From an uncultured Granulosicoccus sp. (GTDB taxonomy: Bacteria > Pseudomonadota > Gammaproteobacteria > Granulosicoccales > Granulosicoccaceae): a DNA stretch of 64,000 nt. The notes below the pieces were generated by a model. The model was given only the letters and a program-made list of their open reading frames with translations, made no database searches and was not told the origin of the DNA. The stretch is taken from assembly GCA_947495035.1 (NCBI GenBank), contig CANLXI010000017.1, positions 89,454-153,453 of the forward strand. The letters run 5' to 3'. Shown here piece by piece: positions 50,769 to 58,885 of this stretch. The position numbers and the translations under genes were made by a program. Position 1 is the stretch's first letter, and each line of letters opens with the position of its first letter.

Positions 50769-52694
50769 TCAAGCGACCAGCTTCTCCGCAAACTCGGAAC
50801 GGTGGTGGGCTGTCACCAGCAACTTCTCCGTGGCACGGGTCATGGCGACGTAGAGCAGTTTGGCCTCGGTTGCAGCTTCGGCGTGCTTGTCCGGCATGGA
50901 ACCAACACCCGAGACGATCACCAGCGGGAACTCAAGACCCTTGCTGCTGTGCATGGTCATCAGCTTGATGGATGGGTCAGAGGAGGAGAGGCGTGTCTTG
51001 TCGGCCTTCGAACGCAGCCAGTGCACCGGCAGCTTGGCACTTTTCATGGCTTCGTTAAGCTTTTCCCCCATCCAGTTGGCTCGGTAGGCAACGCAGATAT
51101 CAGACCATGGTATGCCTTTGTCGTGCTGCTCCCTGATGCACTTGATGATCAGCTGAACTTCCTCTTCATAGCCCGGACATAGCTTGAATACCGGCTTGGG
51201 TCCGTGACGGCCGGCAGTTTCCGGGGTGACGGTGGTGACGTGATCGTCATCCAGCTCTTCACCGGAAAGCCATGTGCTGGCGAACTGATACGCGTAGTTG
51301 ATTATTTCATCTGTGTTGCGATAGTTGACTCGCAGTATCTTCGTGCGTCCGACCGCCTGCACGCCCACGCTCGAGAGGCTGAACCCCAGTGATCGTTTGG
51401 TGTAGATGGATTGTGCGTCATCGTAGAGCAGTAGCAGGGAGTTGGTGTCCGGGTCGATCATGCTGACAATCAGACGCAGCCAATCGGGTTCGAAATCGTG
51501 GCCTTCATCAATCATCACAGCGCCGTATTGCGCTCTGGGAATCCTGCCTGACTCGGTGGCGTCGATGACCGTTTGCACCAGCTCATGAACGTAATGACTG
51601 CCGGCTGCTGGTTTGTCCACATGATAGGTACGTAGCTGATCACCGCACCAATCGTGAAAGTGGCGCACCTGCACGCGCTCACTCAGTTCGTTGATCTGGA
51701 TGACTTCGCGCAGCCTGGCAGCCAATGCCACGTTGAAGCATAGAACCAGAACAGGCTTGATGAAGGTGTTTGCAAGGTGTACGCATCGATAGCCCAGGAT
51801 CAGCGTCTTGCCTGAGCCTGCGACACCGTGAATGACGCGATGGCCATCACCCAGGCTTCGGGCCAGGGCTTCCTGTTCAAGATCCATGACCTTGATGATG
51901 TCAGGGAATAATTGGTCGGGATCATCCTTGTTCGTTGCAGCGTTCGTGAAAGGTTTATCCGCAACAGTAGAATATGGGCTTTCCTGACAGTCCTGACCAT
52001 TCTTGCTTTTCTGATCAGGCTGCTCAGCCTGATCGCTGCCAATCAGCAATTGTTCGGGCGGACTGATTCTGATTTCCGGGAAGAGATGCCAGCGAATGCG
52101 GTCGATCTGAGGCAAGCTCAAGGGCTCGCTGAATTGTCTCGGGAACATGTCCCAGAGGCGCTTCTGAAACACCTCGGCATCGCCGTTGCTGGCAATTTCG
52201 TCACGACAGATGACGAGATGCTCTGGTAGCACCATGCCCATGTCGGAGCTGTCAAACTCCTTGCGCGTGATGCCAGTGAGTACCACGCCGAAGGCATACG
52301 GGCAAATCAGCTTGCCTTTGTGATGGCCGTCCTGATGCGTCAATGCCGGATCACGACACAAGCTGTTGATCAAGCTGTAGGTGCATTGCCGCGCTTGGTC
52401 CAGTGGGTGTTGTACGCTCTTCAAGCCGTTGTTTGTCAGCAGTTTGAAGAACTGCGGATCCACACTGTGCAGACTGGAAAGCTTCCAGTCCTTGACTTCC
52501 AGCAGGAGAAGTCCGCGAGACGGGTGCAGGACAATGAAGTCGGTGTATCGAGAGCGTTGACCTGTGCCGACTCGCGGTTCATACCAACAGAGGTAGTCGT
52601 CTTCCAGGTGGGATTCCAGAATGCGAGCCACGCGCTTTTCACCCGCTGTCATACGTCGCAGGCAGGAGTTGAGCGACGGTATCAGCTTGGCCAT
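50769..52694 (-). CDS. NERD-domain superfamily I helicase (UvrD-like)
   Basis: A 641-residue protein. Residues about 15-130 are a NERD nuclease-related domain (YTDFIVLHPSRGLLLLEVKDWK, with the Asp...Glu-x-Lys arrangement). A UvrD/Rep-type motor follows: Walker A GVAGSGKT near residue 290, Walker B VMIDEGHDF, RVNYRN (motif IV region), then TMHSSKGLEFPLVIV and LYVAMTRATEKLLV (motifs V and VI). Such proteins act in DNA repair, and some belong to phage-defence modules. No defence partner is adjacent, so repair or nucleic-acid processing is the conservative reading. Confidence 0.9.
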   Translation of the reverse strand: MAKLIPSLNSCLRRMTAGEKRVARILESHLEDDYLCWYEPRVGTGQRSRYTDFIVLHPSRGLLLLEVKDWKLSSLHSVDPQFFKLLTNNGLKSVQHPLDQARQCTYSLINSLCRDPALTHQDGHHKGKLICPYAFGVVLTGITRKEFDSSDMGMVLPEHLVICRDEIASNGDAEVFQKRLWDMFPRQFSEPLSLPQIDRIRWHLFPEIRISPPEQLLIGSDQAEQPDQKSKNGQDCQESPYSTVADKPFTNAATNKDDPDQLFPDIIKVMDLEQEALARSLGDGHRVIHGVAGSGKTLILGYRCVHLANTFIKPVLVLCFNVALAARLREVIQINELSERVQVRHFHDWCGDQLRTYHVDKPAAGSHYVHELVQTVIDATESGRIPRAQYGAVMIDEGHDFEPDWLRLIVSMIDPDTNSLLLLYDDAQSIYTKRSLGFSLSSVGVQAVGRTKILRVNYRNTDEIINYAYQFASTWLSGEELDDDHVTTVTPETAGRHGPKPVFKLCPGYEEEVQLIIKCIREQHDKGIPWSDICVAYRANWMGEKLNEAMKSAKLPVHWLRSKADKTRLSSSDPSIKLMTMHSSKGLEFPLVIVSGVGSMPDKHAEAATEAKLLYVAMTRATEKLLVTAHHRSEFAEKLVA

Positions 52695-52976
52695 CCGTTT
52701 GCCTCCGTGGTGTGCTGCTCGGATATTTTTTGTTTGGTTGGAGAGTTGCCTCCTTCAATGGTTATCGGTTTGGAAGGGGAAAGTATGAATGGTGGGTGAA
52801 GGGTGTTGTGACCGAATTCGGCAGTACACTGATGCCTCTCCCGACGCTCAGTCGTCCGCAACGCGCCACTCGCGGTGGCGTGATTTATCGAATCGCGCCA
52901 TATTCGCGCCACGTAATCTGTCGTCGCTTCACTTTGTTTGGCGCAAAGCTCAAAGTGGCTCCCATGTCTGCCCGAT

Positions 52977-54116
52977 TCATTCAGGCGTAACCCGCAGTAC
53001 TTTCCCGTTGGAAGAATCGGTGAGCAGATACAAGCTGCCATCCGGGGCAATGCGAACATCACGGATGCGCATGCCGAGCTCGGTGAACAGACTTTGCTGT
53101 GTCATGGTCTGATCGTCATTGACATGAACACGACGCACCTCTCTGGCCTTGAGCGCGGCGACCAGCCAATCACCTTCCAGAGCGGGAAAGGCCTCTCCGT
53201 GTCCAATGGCCATGCCTGCGGGTGCAATGGACGGGGTCCAGTGCAGCAAGGGTTGCTGCGTACCCGGGTAGTGTGTGAACGGTGAGATGGCAGCACCCGA
53301 ATAGTCGTCACCGTAGGTGGCAACCGGCCAGCCATAGTTGATTCCCGGCTCCATCTTGTTGACTTCATCTCCACCGGCAGGACCGTGTTCATTGGACAGG
53401 ATGGCCCCGGTGTCCGGGTGCACGACAATGGCCTGAGGGTTGCGATGTCCGTAGCTCCAGATTTCGGGCAGAACGTTCTCGTCATCGATAAAGGGGTTGT
53501 CAGCCGGAACACTGCCGTCATCGTTCAATCTCACGATGGTGCCCAGATGACTGTCGTTTCGCTGCGCCTGTTCTCGGTAGTCGAAACCGTCGCCAATGGC
53601 CAGCAACAGGGTGTTGTCAGGGAGAAACGCCATTCGCCCGCCGTAATGCACGGGTGTATCCTTTGACGGTGAAGCCGTGAACAACACGGTGACATCAACG
53701 AGTGCATTTCCCTCCAGCCGGGCTCTTGCGAGTCGTGTGGCATTGGCCTCGTCATGACCGTATGCATAGCTGAGATAGAGCCAGCCGTTCGTGTCGTGCT
53801 CAGGGTGCAATACCACATCGAAGAGACCCCCCTGGCTCTTGGCAAACACATCCGGTACACCGGCGACGGGTTCGGACACCGCGCCCTTGTCGATGATTCT
53901 CAGTTGCCCGCTACGCTCGGTCACCAGCAATCGACCGTCGGGCAGGAACGCAAGCGACCAGGGGTGATCCAGCGAACCGGCAATCTCTGTGATGGTATAG
54001 TCGTCTGGCGTCAGCGGCTCGTAAGCGGCGAAGGATTGCTCGACTCCTGCACAGAACACGACGAACCCGGCCACCATACTCAACCGGCGGCGACGACGCG
54101 AGATCGGTTTATTCAT
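52977..54116 (-). CDS. PQQ-dependent soluble sugar dehydrogenase-like protein (YliI type)
   Basis: A 379-residue periplasmic six-bladed beta-propeller of the glucose/sorbosone dehydrogenase family. A signal peptide (SRRRRRLSMVAGFVVFCAG, then VEQSFA) is followed by LDHPWSLAFLPDGRLLVTER, and GDGFDYREQAQRNDSHLG is in the position of the PQQ/calcium region. NEHGPAGGDEVN is also typical. Start Met 54116 was chosen directly before the signal peptide. It would oxidise aldoses with PQQ. It is divergent from a membrane-protein gene only 26 bp away. Confidence 0.9.
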   Translation of the reverse strand: MNKPISRRRRRLSMVAGFVVFCAGVEQSFAAYEPLTPDDYTITEIAGSLDHPWSLAFLPDGRLLVTERSGQLRIIDKGAVSEPVAGVPDVFAKSQGGLFDVVLHPEHDTNGWLYLSYAYGHDEANATRLARARLEGNALVDVTVLFTASPSKDTPVHYGGRMAFLPDNTLLLAIGDGFDYREQAQRNDSHLGTIVRLNDDGSVPADNPFIDDENVLPEIWSYGHRNPQAIVVHPDTGAILSNEHGPAGGDEVNKMEPGINYGWPVATYGDDYSGAAISPFTHYPGTQQPLLHWTPSIAPAGMAIGHGEAFPALEGDWLVAALKAREVRRVHVNDDQTMTQQSLFTELGMRIRDVRIAPDGSLYLLTDSSNGKVLRVTPE

Positions 54117-54142
54117 TTTCAAGAAAACCCGTATTTGCAATT

Positions 54143-54604
54143 GTGCGTACATACTTGGCCAAGCTGTTCATCTCGTTCGCCTTGTCGGTGCTGCTTACCT
54201 ATACGCTGGCCAGTCTTGCACACACCCAACAGGTATTGTCAGGACTCCTGCAACTGGGCGTTCTGATCCCGATGGCAGATCGTATCGCGATGAGCGCGGG
54301 CGACTGGGTCGGACTGTACCTGTATCTGGCGGTGATTGCGATCGGGCTGTTGATTGCGTTCTGCGTCATGGCCTTGCTCGGTCGTGTCCTGCCGGTGCCC
54401 GAAATGCCACTGTACGCCGTGGGTGGTGCGCTGGCCATGTTCGTGATTCTCTTCTCCATGCGAGAGCTCGGATCGCTGACACCCATCGCCGGTGCTCGCG
54501 GGGCGCTGGGCATGAGTTTGCAATGTCTGGCAGGAGCTGTTGGTGGCGCTCTGTTTGGCTTGCGTTTACCGGTCAAAGTGGCCAGTCATTCCGGTTCTAA
54601 ATGA
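54143..54604 (+). CDS. Small membrane protein, GTG start
   Basis: A 153-residue protein with about four transmembrane helices (residues about 8-25, 55-78, 90-108 and 122-142) and no recognised domain. The only plausible start is GTG at 54143, which begins just 26 bp from the divergent dehydrogenase start. Function unknown. Confidence 0.68.
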   Translation: MRTYLAKLFISFALSVLLTYTLASLAHTQQVLSGLLQLGVLIPMADRIAMSAGDWVGLYLYLAVIAIGLLIAFCVMALLGRVLPVPEMPLYAVGGALAMFVILFSMRELGSLTPIAGARGALGMSLQCLAGAVGGALFGLRLPVKVASHSGSK

Positions 54605-54758
54605 TTACCTAAATCCCCCAACGCCAGAGTGCTGATATTGGCACCGTTGGTGATCACTTTGCATCAGGGATGGTGGAGCCCAGTGTGTCAACCTGCAGCA
54701 AATCAGCCCCAGTCTGATTTAACATGGATTTCAGAGCCTTTTAGCAGGGCCAATTACA

Positions 54759-54876
54759 ATGCCTAAGCCAGCCACAGACTTGCCAGATACGAACGTCACG
54801 CCGGAGCCGAAAAAGCTCAAGTCGACTTTTCACGCCCGACTATAAACTCAAGATTATCGCTCAGGCCAACGCCTGA
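54759..54876 (+). pseudogene. N-terminal remnant of an IS transposase
   Basis: The start reads MPKPATDLPDTNVTPEPKKL. After a one-base frameshift the next frame reads RLFTPDYKLKIIAQANA before TGA. KRxFTPxYKLxII-ADAC is the characteristic beginning of an IS3-like transposase OrfA. The helix-turn-helix remainder, OrfB and terminal repeats are gone. The rest of the gap to 55283 carries an open plus-strand segment (about 54870-55081) without a start codon or recognised family. Confidence 0.65.
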
Positions 54877-55283
54877 GCACACAGATGACCTCGACGATAT
54901 CCGGGTGGCCAAGGCATTTCCCACGTTGGAACTCACCATCTCCATGCTACGTCTGCGTACCCCGGAAATGCATCGATTCGATGAGCTTCATGCTGCCCTG
55001 GGTGTGGAAATTGCCTCGGCGGTAGGCGAGATGCAAAGCAGCAATTCGGCTGCGCAAGTCACCGGTGATAATGCCCGTTGATGGTGTATTTGCAGAGTGC
55101 TTGAAGGTTCCCGAAGGCACCCGATCAGACATCCCGCAAGGCGAGGATTTCGTCCAAAAGTGGCCTGTCTCATAGCACATACAGCACTTGAAACCGAGTA
55201 TTCCAATCCCTGGGGCGCGTCTATGGCATTGCCGCAGGCTTAGCCGATTTCCTCATCATGAGAGGGCCCAGGCTCTCGCACTG

Positions 55284-56066
55284 TCAGCGATACCTCGTAG
55301 CGTCTCTGTCCAGCCCGGTGTTGAGCAAGAAGGCCACCGCGGCGCAGGCCGCTACCGGCGCAAGCACCAGACGAGGCTCAGTGAACAGAAACATCCGGTA
55401 CTCGAGAATCATGGCGCCCCACTCGGGGCGGCCGGTATCGGCTGACAAACCGATGAATCCCAGTGACGCAACGACAATCACGGCACGTCCGGCATCGGCT
55501 CCCACCATCGCACCCAGGGTTGGCCATGCGTTGGGCAACAGATGGCTATAGACCGCAGCGTAGCCAGGTACACCCATTGCTCTGCTGGCTTGCCAATAGG
55601 GTTCTGCTCGGATTCGGTCGAACAGGGCACCGATGGTCAGTGCATATGGTGCCCATGATGTCAGCAAGAGCGCCATCGCGATCGTCAGGGTTCCAGCGCC
55701 AAAAGCCGCAGACAAGACCAGCGCGGTGACGAGTGTCGGTATGGTGATGGCTGTCTGGGCAAACCAGGAGACAAGGTGGCGGAGTGAGCCTGAACCCAGG
55801 GACAGGCAGCTGCCTGCCAGCAAGCCAATGATGATGCCTCCTGTCAGAACGATTCCAATGGCCAACAGAGAGGGAAGAGCGCCCCAGGCGAGGCGAGTCG
55901 CCAGGTCTCTTCCCAGATGGTCAGTGCCCAGAGGATGGGTGAGTGATGCACCGCTCAAGCGATTCTGCAGATCGACTGCGTGTGGATCGTTGCTGCCAAT
56001 CAAGGTGACTGTCAGCAACAAGACAATAGTTACGAGGCCGAATCGCCTTGCGGTAGTGTACGTCAT
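55284..56066 (-). CDS. Peptide/nickel-type ABC transporter permease 2 of the second system
   Basis: A 260-residue DppC/NikC-type inner-membrane protein; GTDHLGRDLATRLAWGALP follows the first helix, and the EAA-like loop is WQASRAMGVPGYAAVYSHLLP. The start at 56066 overlaps the previous stop in ATGA. It is the last gene on this strand: nothing like an ATPase follows, since the next about 680 bp contain only gene remnants. Confidence 0.92.
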   Translation of the reverse strand: MTYTTARRFGLVTIVLLLTVTLIGSNDPHAVDLQNRLSGASLTHPLGTDHLGRDLATRLAWGALPSLLAIGIVLTGGIIIGLLAGSCLSLGSGSLRHLVSWFAQTAITIPTLVTALVLSAAFGAGTLTIAMALLLTSWAPYALTIGALFDRIRAEPYWQASRAMGVPGYAAVYSHLLPNAWPTLGAMVGADAGRAVIVVASLGFIGLSADTGRPEWGAMILEYRMFLFTEPRLVLAPVAACAAVAFLLNTGLDRDATRYR

Positions 56067-56989
56067 TGCAATCGAGGATCCAGAAAACGCTGCAGAATGC
56101 GCGAGGCGTGCAGGATCACCGTCATCCACAAGGCAACAAGTGCGATGTAGGCCTGCAGTACGGCATAGTCACGATTGACGACTGCCTGGACGACACGTTC
56201 GGAAAGTCCGGGCACACCGAAGACAATCTCGGCGACGGCCGTTCCGCCGACGATCCAGGCCAGCTCGGGAGCCAAGCCTGCGATCAGTGTCACGGTAGCT
56301 GCCTCGCGACCATGGTGCCACAGCGCCCCGATGTCCGATCTGCCTTTGGCCAGTGCCGTACGATACCAGGGGCTCTGCCTCACGTCCCGAAAGCCGGCAT
56401 GCGTCAGGCGAGCCACGCTGCCTAGCGAGAACAGACTCACCAACATCATCGGTAGAATGATACGTTCCGGTGTTTCACCACCAAAGGCGTTGATCCAGCG
56501 AAGCTGAACGCCGAAAATCCACAGCAAGACGAGTCCCACCGCGAAGGCAGGAAGTGCTTGTCCGGCAATCGCCAAGGCTCGCGAGAACACATCGGCCCAA
56601 CCATCTGGCCGGTACGCAGCAAGGAAACCAATGGCATAGCCGAGCAGTACTGCCAGCATCATTCCGCCGGAACCGATGGCTATCGAGTAGGGAATGCGTA
56701 CCATGAACTCTTCGAGCACGGGTCTTCCAGTTTCAAACGATTTGCCCCAATCCAGGGTCAGGAATCCGCTCAGCCATCGGTAGAACTGGGTGAACAGCGA
56801 GGCATCCAGTCCCCACTGTGCCCTGAAGGCGGCGACTGTCTCGGGGCTGGAGTGGATATTCATCTGCGCCATGAAGATGTCCACCGGATCCCCGGACATC
56901 AATCGCAGGAAGACAAATACCACCGTGACAATGGCCAGCCAGGACAGGAGCGGCCGCAACAGCCCATTTGCTGTTTTACCGGCAGTCAT
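56063..56989 (-). CDS. Peptide/nickel-type ABC transporter permease 1 of the second system
   Basis: A 308-residue DppB/NikB-type permease with SGDPVDIFMAQMNIHSSPE after the first helix and the usual six-helix pattern. Start 56989 overlaps the binding-protein stop in ATGA; the longer in-frame extension upstream is antisense of that gene's 3' end. It pairs with the permease encoded by the next gene. Confidence 0.92.
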   Translation of the reverse strand: MTAGKTANGLLRPLLSWLAIVTVVFVFLRLMSGDPVDIFMAQMNIHSSPETVAAFRAQWGLDASLFTQFYRWLSGFLTLDWGKSFETGRPVLEEFMVRIPYSIAIGSGGMMLAVLLGYAIGFLAAYRPDGWADVFSRALAIAGQALPAFAVGLVLLWIFGVQLRWINAFGGETPERIILPMMLVSLFSLGSVARLTHAGFRDVRQSPWYRTALAKGRSDIGALWHHGREAATVTLIAGLAPELAWIVGGTAVAEIVFGVPGLSERVVQAVVNRDYAVLQAYIALVALWMTVILHASRILQRFLDPRLQ

Positions 56990-58473
56990 TTCTCCACGAT
57001 CAGATCGGGGCGGATGATGTAGTAATCCGAACCCCACGGTTCGTAGTCTGAAAGAGCTGCTGACAGTCCCACATGCCATTCCGGCGTAACAAGAAACGCC
57101 ATGGGGACGTCCGCGGCAATGATGTCCTGAGCCTGGCGGGCGAGGTCGATGCGTGCACTCGAGTCGGCTTCACTTCGTAGCTCGGCGATCAATGCATCGT
57201 ATTGCGGGTTCGACCAGCCGCTGTAATTGCGTGCGGCATCGGTTTCCAGAAACAGTGTCAGGAACTGGGCGGGATCACCGGCAGGCGCGGTATGTTGTGC
57301 CCAGAGAAACAGATCGAATTCTCCTGCGGCCGCCAGTTCGCTGGGGCTTTCCGTGACCTGTGTAGTCACGTCGATGCCAAGTTCGGCAAGCGCGGAACGG
57401 ATCACGGGCTGGAAGGTCACCAGGTCCGGTCGCTGAGGATAGGCATACAGCACCAGGGACAAGGATTGGCCCTGTCGATGGCGCTTGCCATCATCACCGA
57501 CAAGCCATCCGGCCTCGTCCAGCAGAGCACCCGCTGCTGTCGTGTCAACAATCAAGGGGTCAGTGGTGGCAAAAGGCGAATTGGCAGGAAAGGCGCCGGT
57601 GGCTGCTAGACCGGCCTGCGCAGCTGTTACCAGATCGTTGCGATTGATGGCCTTGTCTATGGCTTTACGAACACGAACATCTGCCAATGCCGGTGAGTGT
57701 GTGTTCATCCACATCATGTATTGATACTCGACCGGGAAGGAGACTGTCCTGCCAGCAACGCCTGAGAGCATCGGCAAGGATTCAACTGGCAGGTTGAAGG
57801 CCATGTCCAGTTCGCCTGATGCAAAGGCGAGAGCCAGTGATTGCCCATCGGCGATACGCCGCAGGTTCAACTCCGGGCGATCCGCAGCCCCTGCATGGTA
57901 GGGGTTTGGCAGCAGTTCCAGAGATGACCCCGCCTCGAACGCCTTCACCATGTATGGACCCGTGAAGATCGGCACGCCATCGACCAGCTTGTAAACGGGA
58001 AAGGCCCATTCCGCCAGAATCGATGGCAGTATGGGCGTCGGCTGTTCGGATTCCACTTGCAGGACAAGGTCATCGATGGCCGTGAATGTCAGGCGTCCTG
58101 CGGTCGAACGAGCCGATGGGTTGGCCTCGCCGGTTCGATTCAATCCCGCAGCGACAAGTTCAGCGGTCATCGGGCTGCCATCGGAATAGTATCTGTCCCT
58201 GGCCAGTTGCAGTGTCCAGATACCGTCGTCACTGACTGTTGCCGAGACGGCCAGATTGGGCTCCACCTTGCCCTCTTGCGATACATGAAACAGTTGCTCG
58301 GCAATGCCATGACTCACGAGTGCCCAGCCGTTCGAACCCTCGGCAGGATCAAGCCCGGCAGCCAGGAAGGTCTGGCCAATGGAAAGTGATCGTGCATGAG
58401 TTCCGACGGGAAGAAGAGCGGAAGCAAGGATCACAGCAAAGGCGATCAGTCGTTTGGTGCATCGACGGAGCAT
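56986..58473 (-). CDS. Peptide/nickel-type ABC transporter substrate-binding protein of the second system
   Basis: A 495-residue family 5 binding protein with signal peptide (KRLIAFAVILASALLPVGTHA). It shows the family landmarks LAVSATVSDDGIWTLQLARD, YYSDGSPMTAELVAAGLNR and VRKAIDKAINRNDLV. Met 58473 was preferred to 58509 because it leads straight into the signal peptide. It is the first gene of a three-gene unit without an ATPase. Its upstream 13-mer is identical to that ahead of the complete system at 35232. Confidence 0.92.
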   Translation of the reverse strand: MLRRCTKRLIAFAVILASALLPVGTHARSLSIGQTFLAAGLDPAEGSNGWALVSHGIAEQLFHVSQEGKVEPNLAVSATVSDDGIWTLQLARDRYYSDGSPMTAELVAAGLNRTGEANPSARSTAGRLTFTAIDDLVLQVESEQPTPILPSILAEWAFPVYKLVDGVPIFTGPYMVKAFEAGSSLELLPNPYHAGAADRPELNLRRIADGQSLALAFASGELDMAFNLPVESLPMLSGVAGRTVSFPVEYQYMMWMNTHSPALADVRVRKAIDKAINRNDLVTAAQAGLAATGAFPANSPFATTDPLIVDTTAAGALLDEAGWLVGDDGKRHRQGQSLSLVLYAYPQRPDLVTFQPVIRSALAELGIDVTTQVTESPSELAAAGEFDLFLWAQHTAPAGDPAQFLTLFLETDAARNYSGWSNPQYDALIAELRSEADSSARIDLARQAQDIIAADVPMAFLVTPEWHVGLSAALSDYEPWGSDYYIIRPDLIVEK

Positions 58474-58545
58474 GAAGACTGTTTCTCGTACAGGGGAGGG
58501 CGATGGCACTGCCAGGGTGTGAAACTCGGGTTCACAAGAATTAAA

Positions 58546-58558
58546 GATACGTTATAAC
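58546..58558 (-). promoter_or_regulatory. 13-bp motif GTTATAACGTATC upstream of the second binding protein
   Basis: Exact copy, on the minus strand, of the motif at 35199-35211, here 72 nt before the chosen start at 58473. Read on the plus strand the surrounding bases also form GTTAT-AAC-ATAAC (58551-58563), an inverted repeat. It is probably the same regulator site. Confidence 0.6.
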
Positions 58559-58650
58559 ATAACATCAATAAGCGCTGCCACGGGATCGCTGCAGGCCTCG
58601 CCTGTCGTTGACCGCCGTGTCGAGTTCACCGACATCCTCAGACCTCATCA

Positions 58651-58809
58651 ATGTTGATCGACAGCAAGGCCTGCTTTCCCGAACAGGTTGATGATTCCGT
58701 GTTCAAGCGCCTCGGGTGCTACCCGCGATTCCTTGATCATCCCCCGCCGATGGATACGTCAGTCTTCGATCTGTATCGCGTTGCCGGCGGAAAGATTGCC
58801 GAGCACTGA
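58651..58809 (+). pseudogene. Remnant of a SnoaL/NTF2-like protein with Trp-to-stop change
   Basis: A 52-codon frame ends VFDLYRVAGGKIAEH followed by TGA and then MNVEAISPR in the same frame. SnoaL-like proteins read DLYRVxxGKIxEHWDV-E-I-P here, so TGG (Trp) appears to have become TGA. Upstream family sequence is largely missing. It lies in the 412-bp gap 58474-58885. Confidence 0.5.
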
Positions 58810-58885
58810 ATGAATGTGGAAGCGATCAGCCCGCGATCAGTGGGGGATCGTGGGCAAGCTCTGATGGCGTTGACTCGATAGCCGG

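Noticed and set aside
50769..52694. Phage-defence system centred on the NERD-helicase
   Set aside because: No nuclease, ATPase, methyltransferase or toxin partner gene is adjacent, so a defence role cannot be supported.
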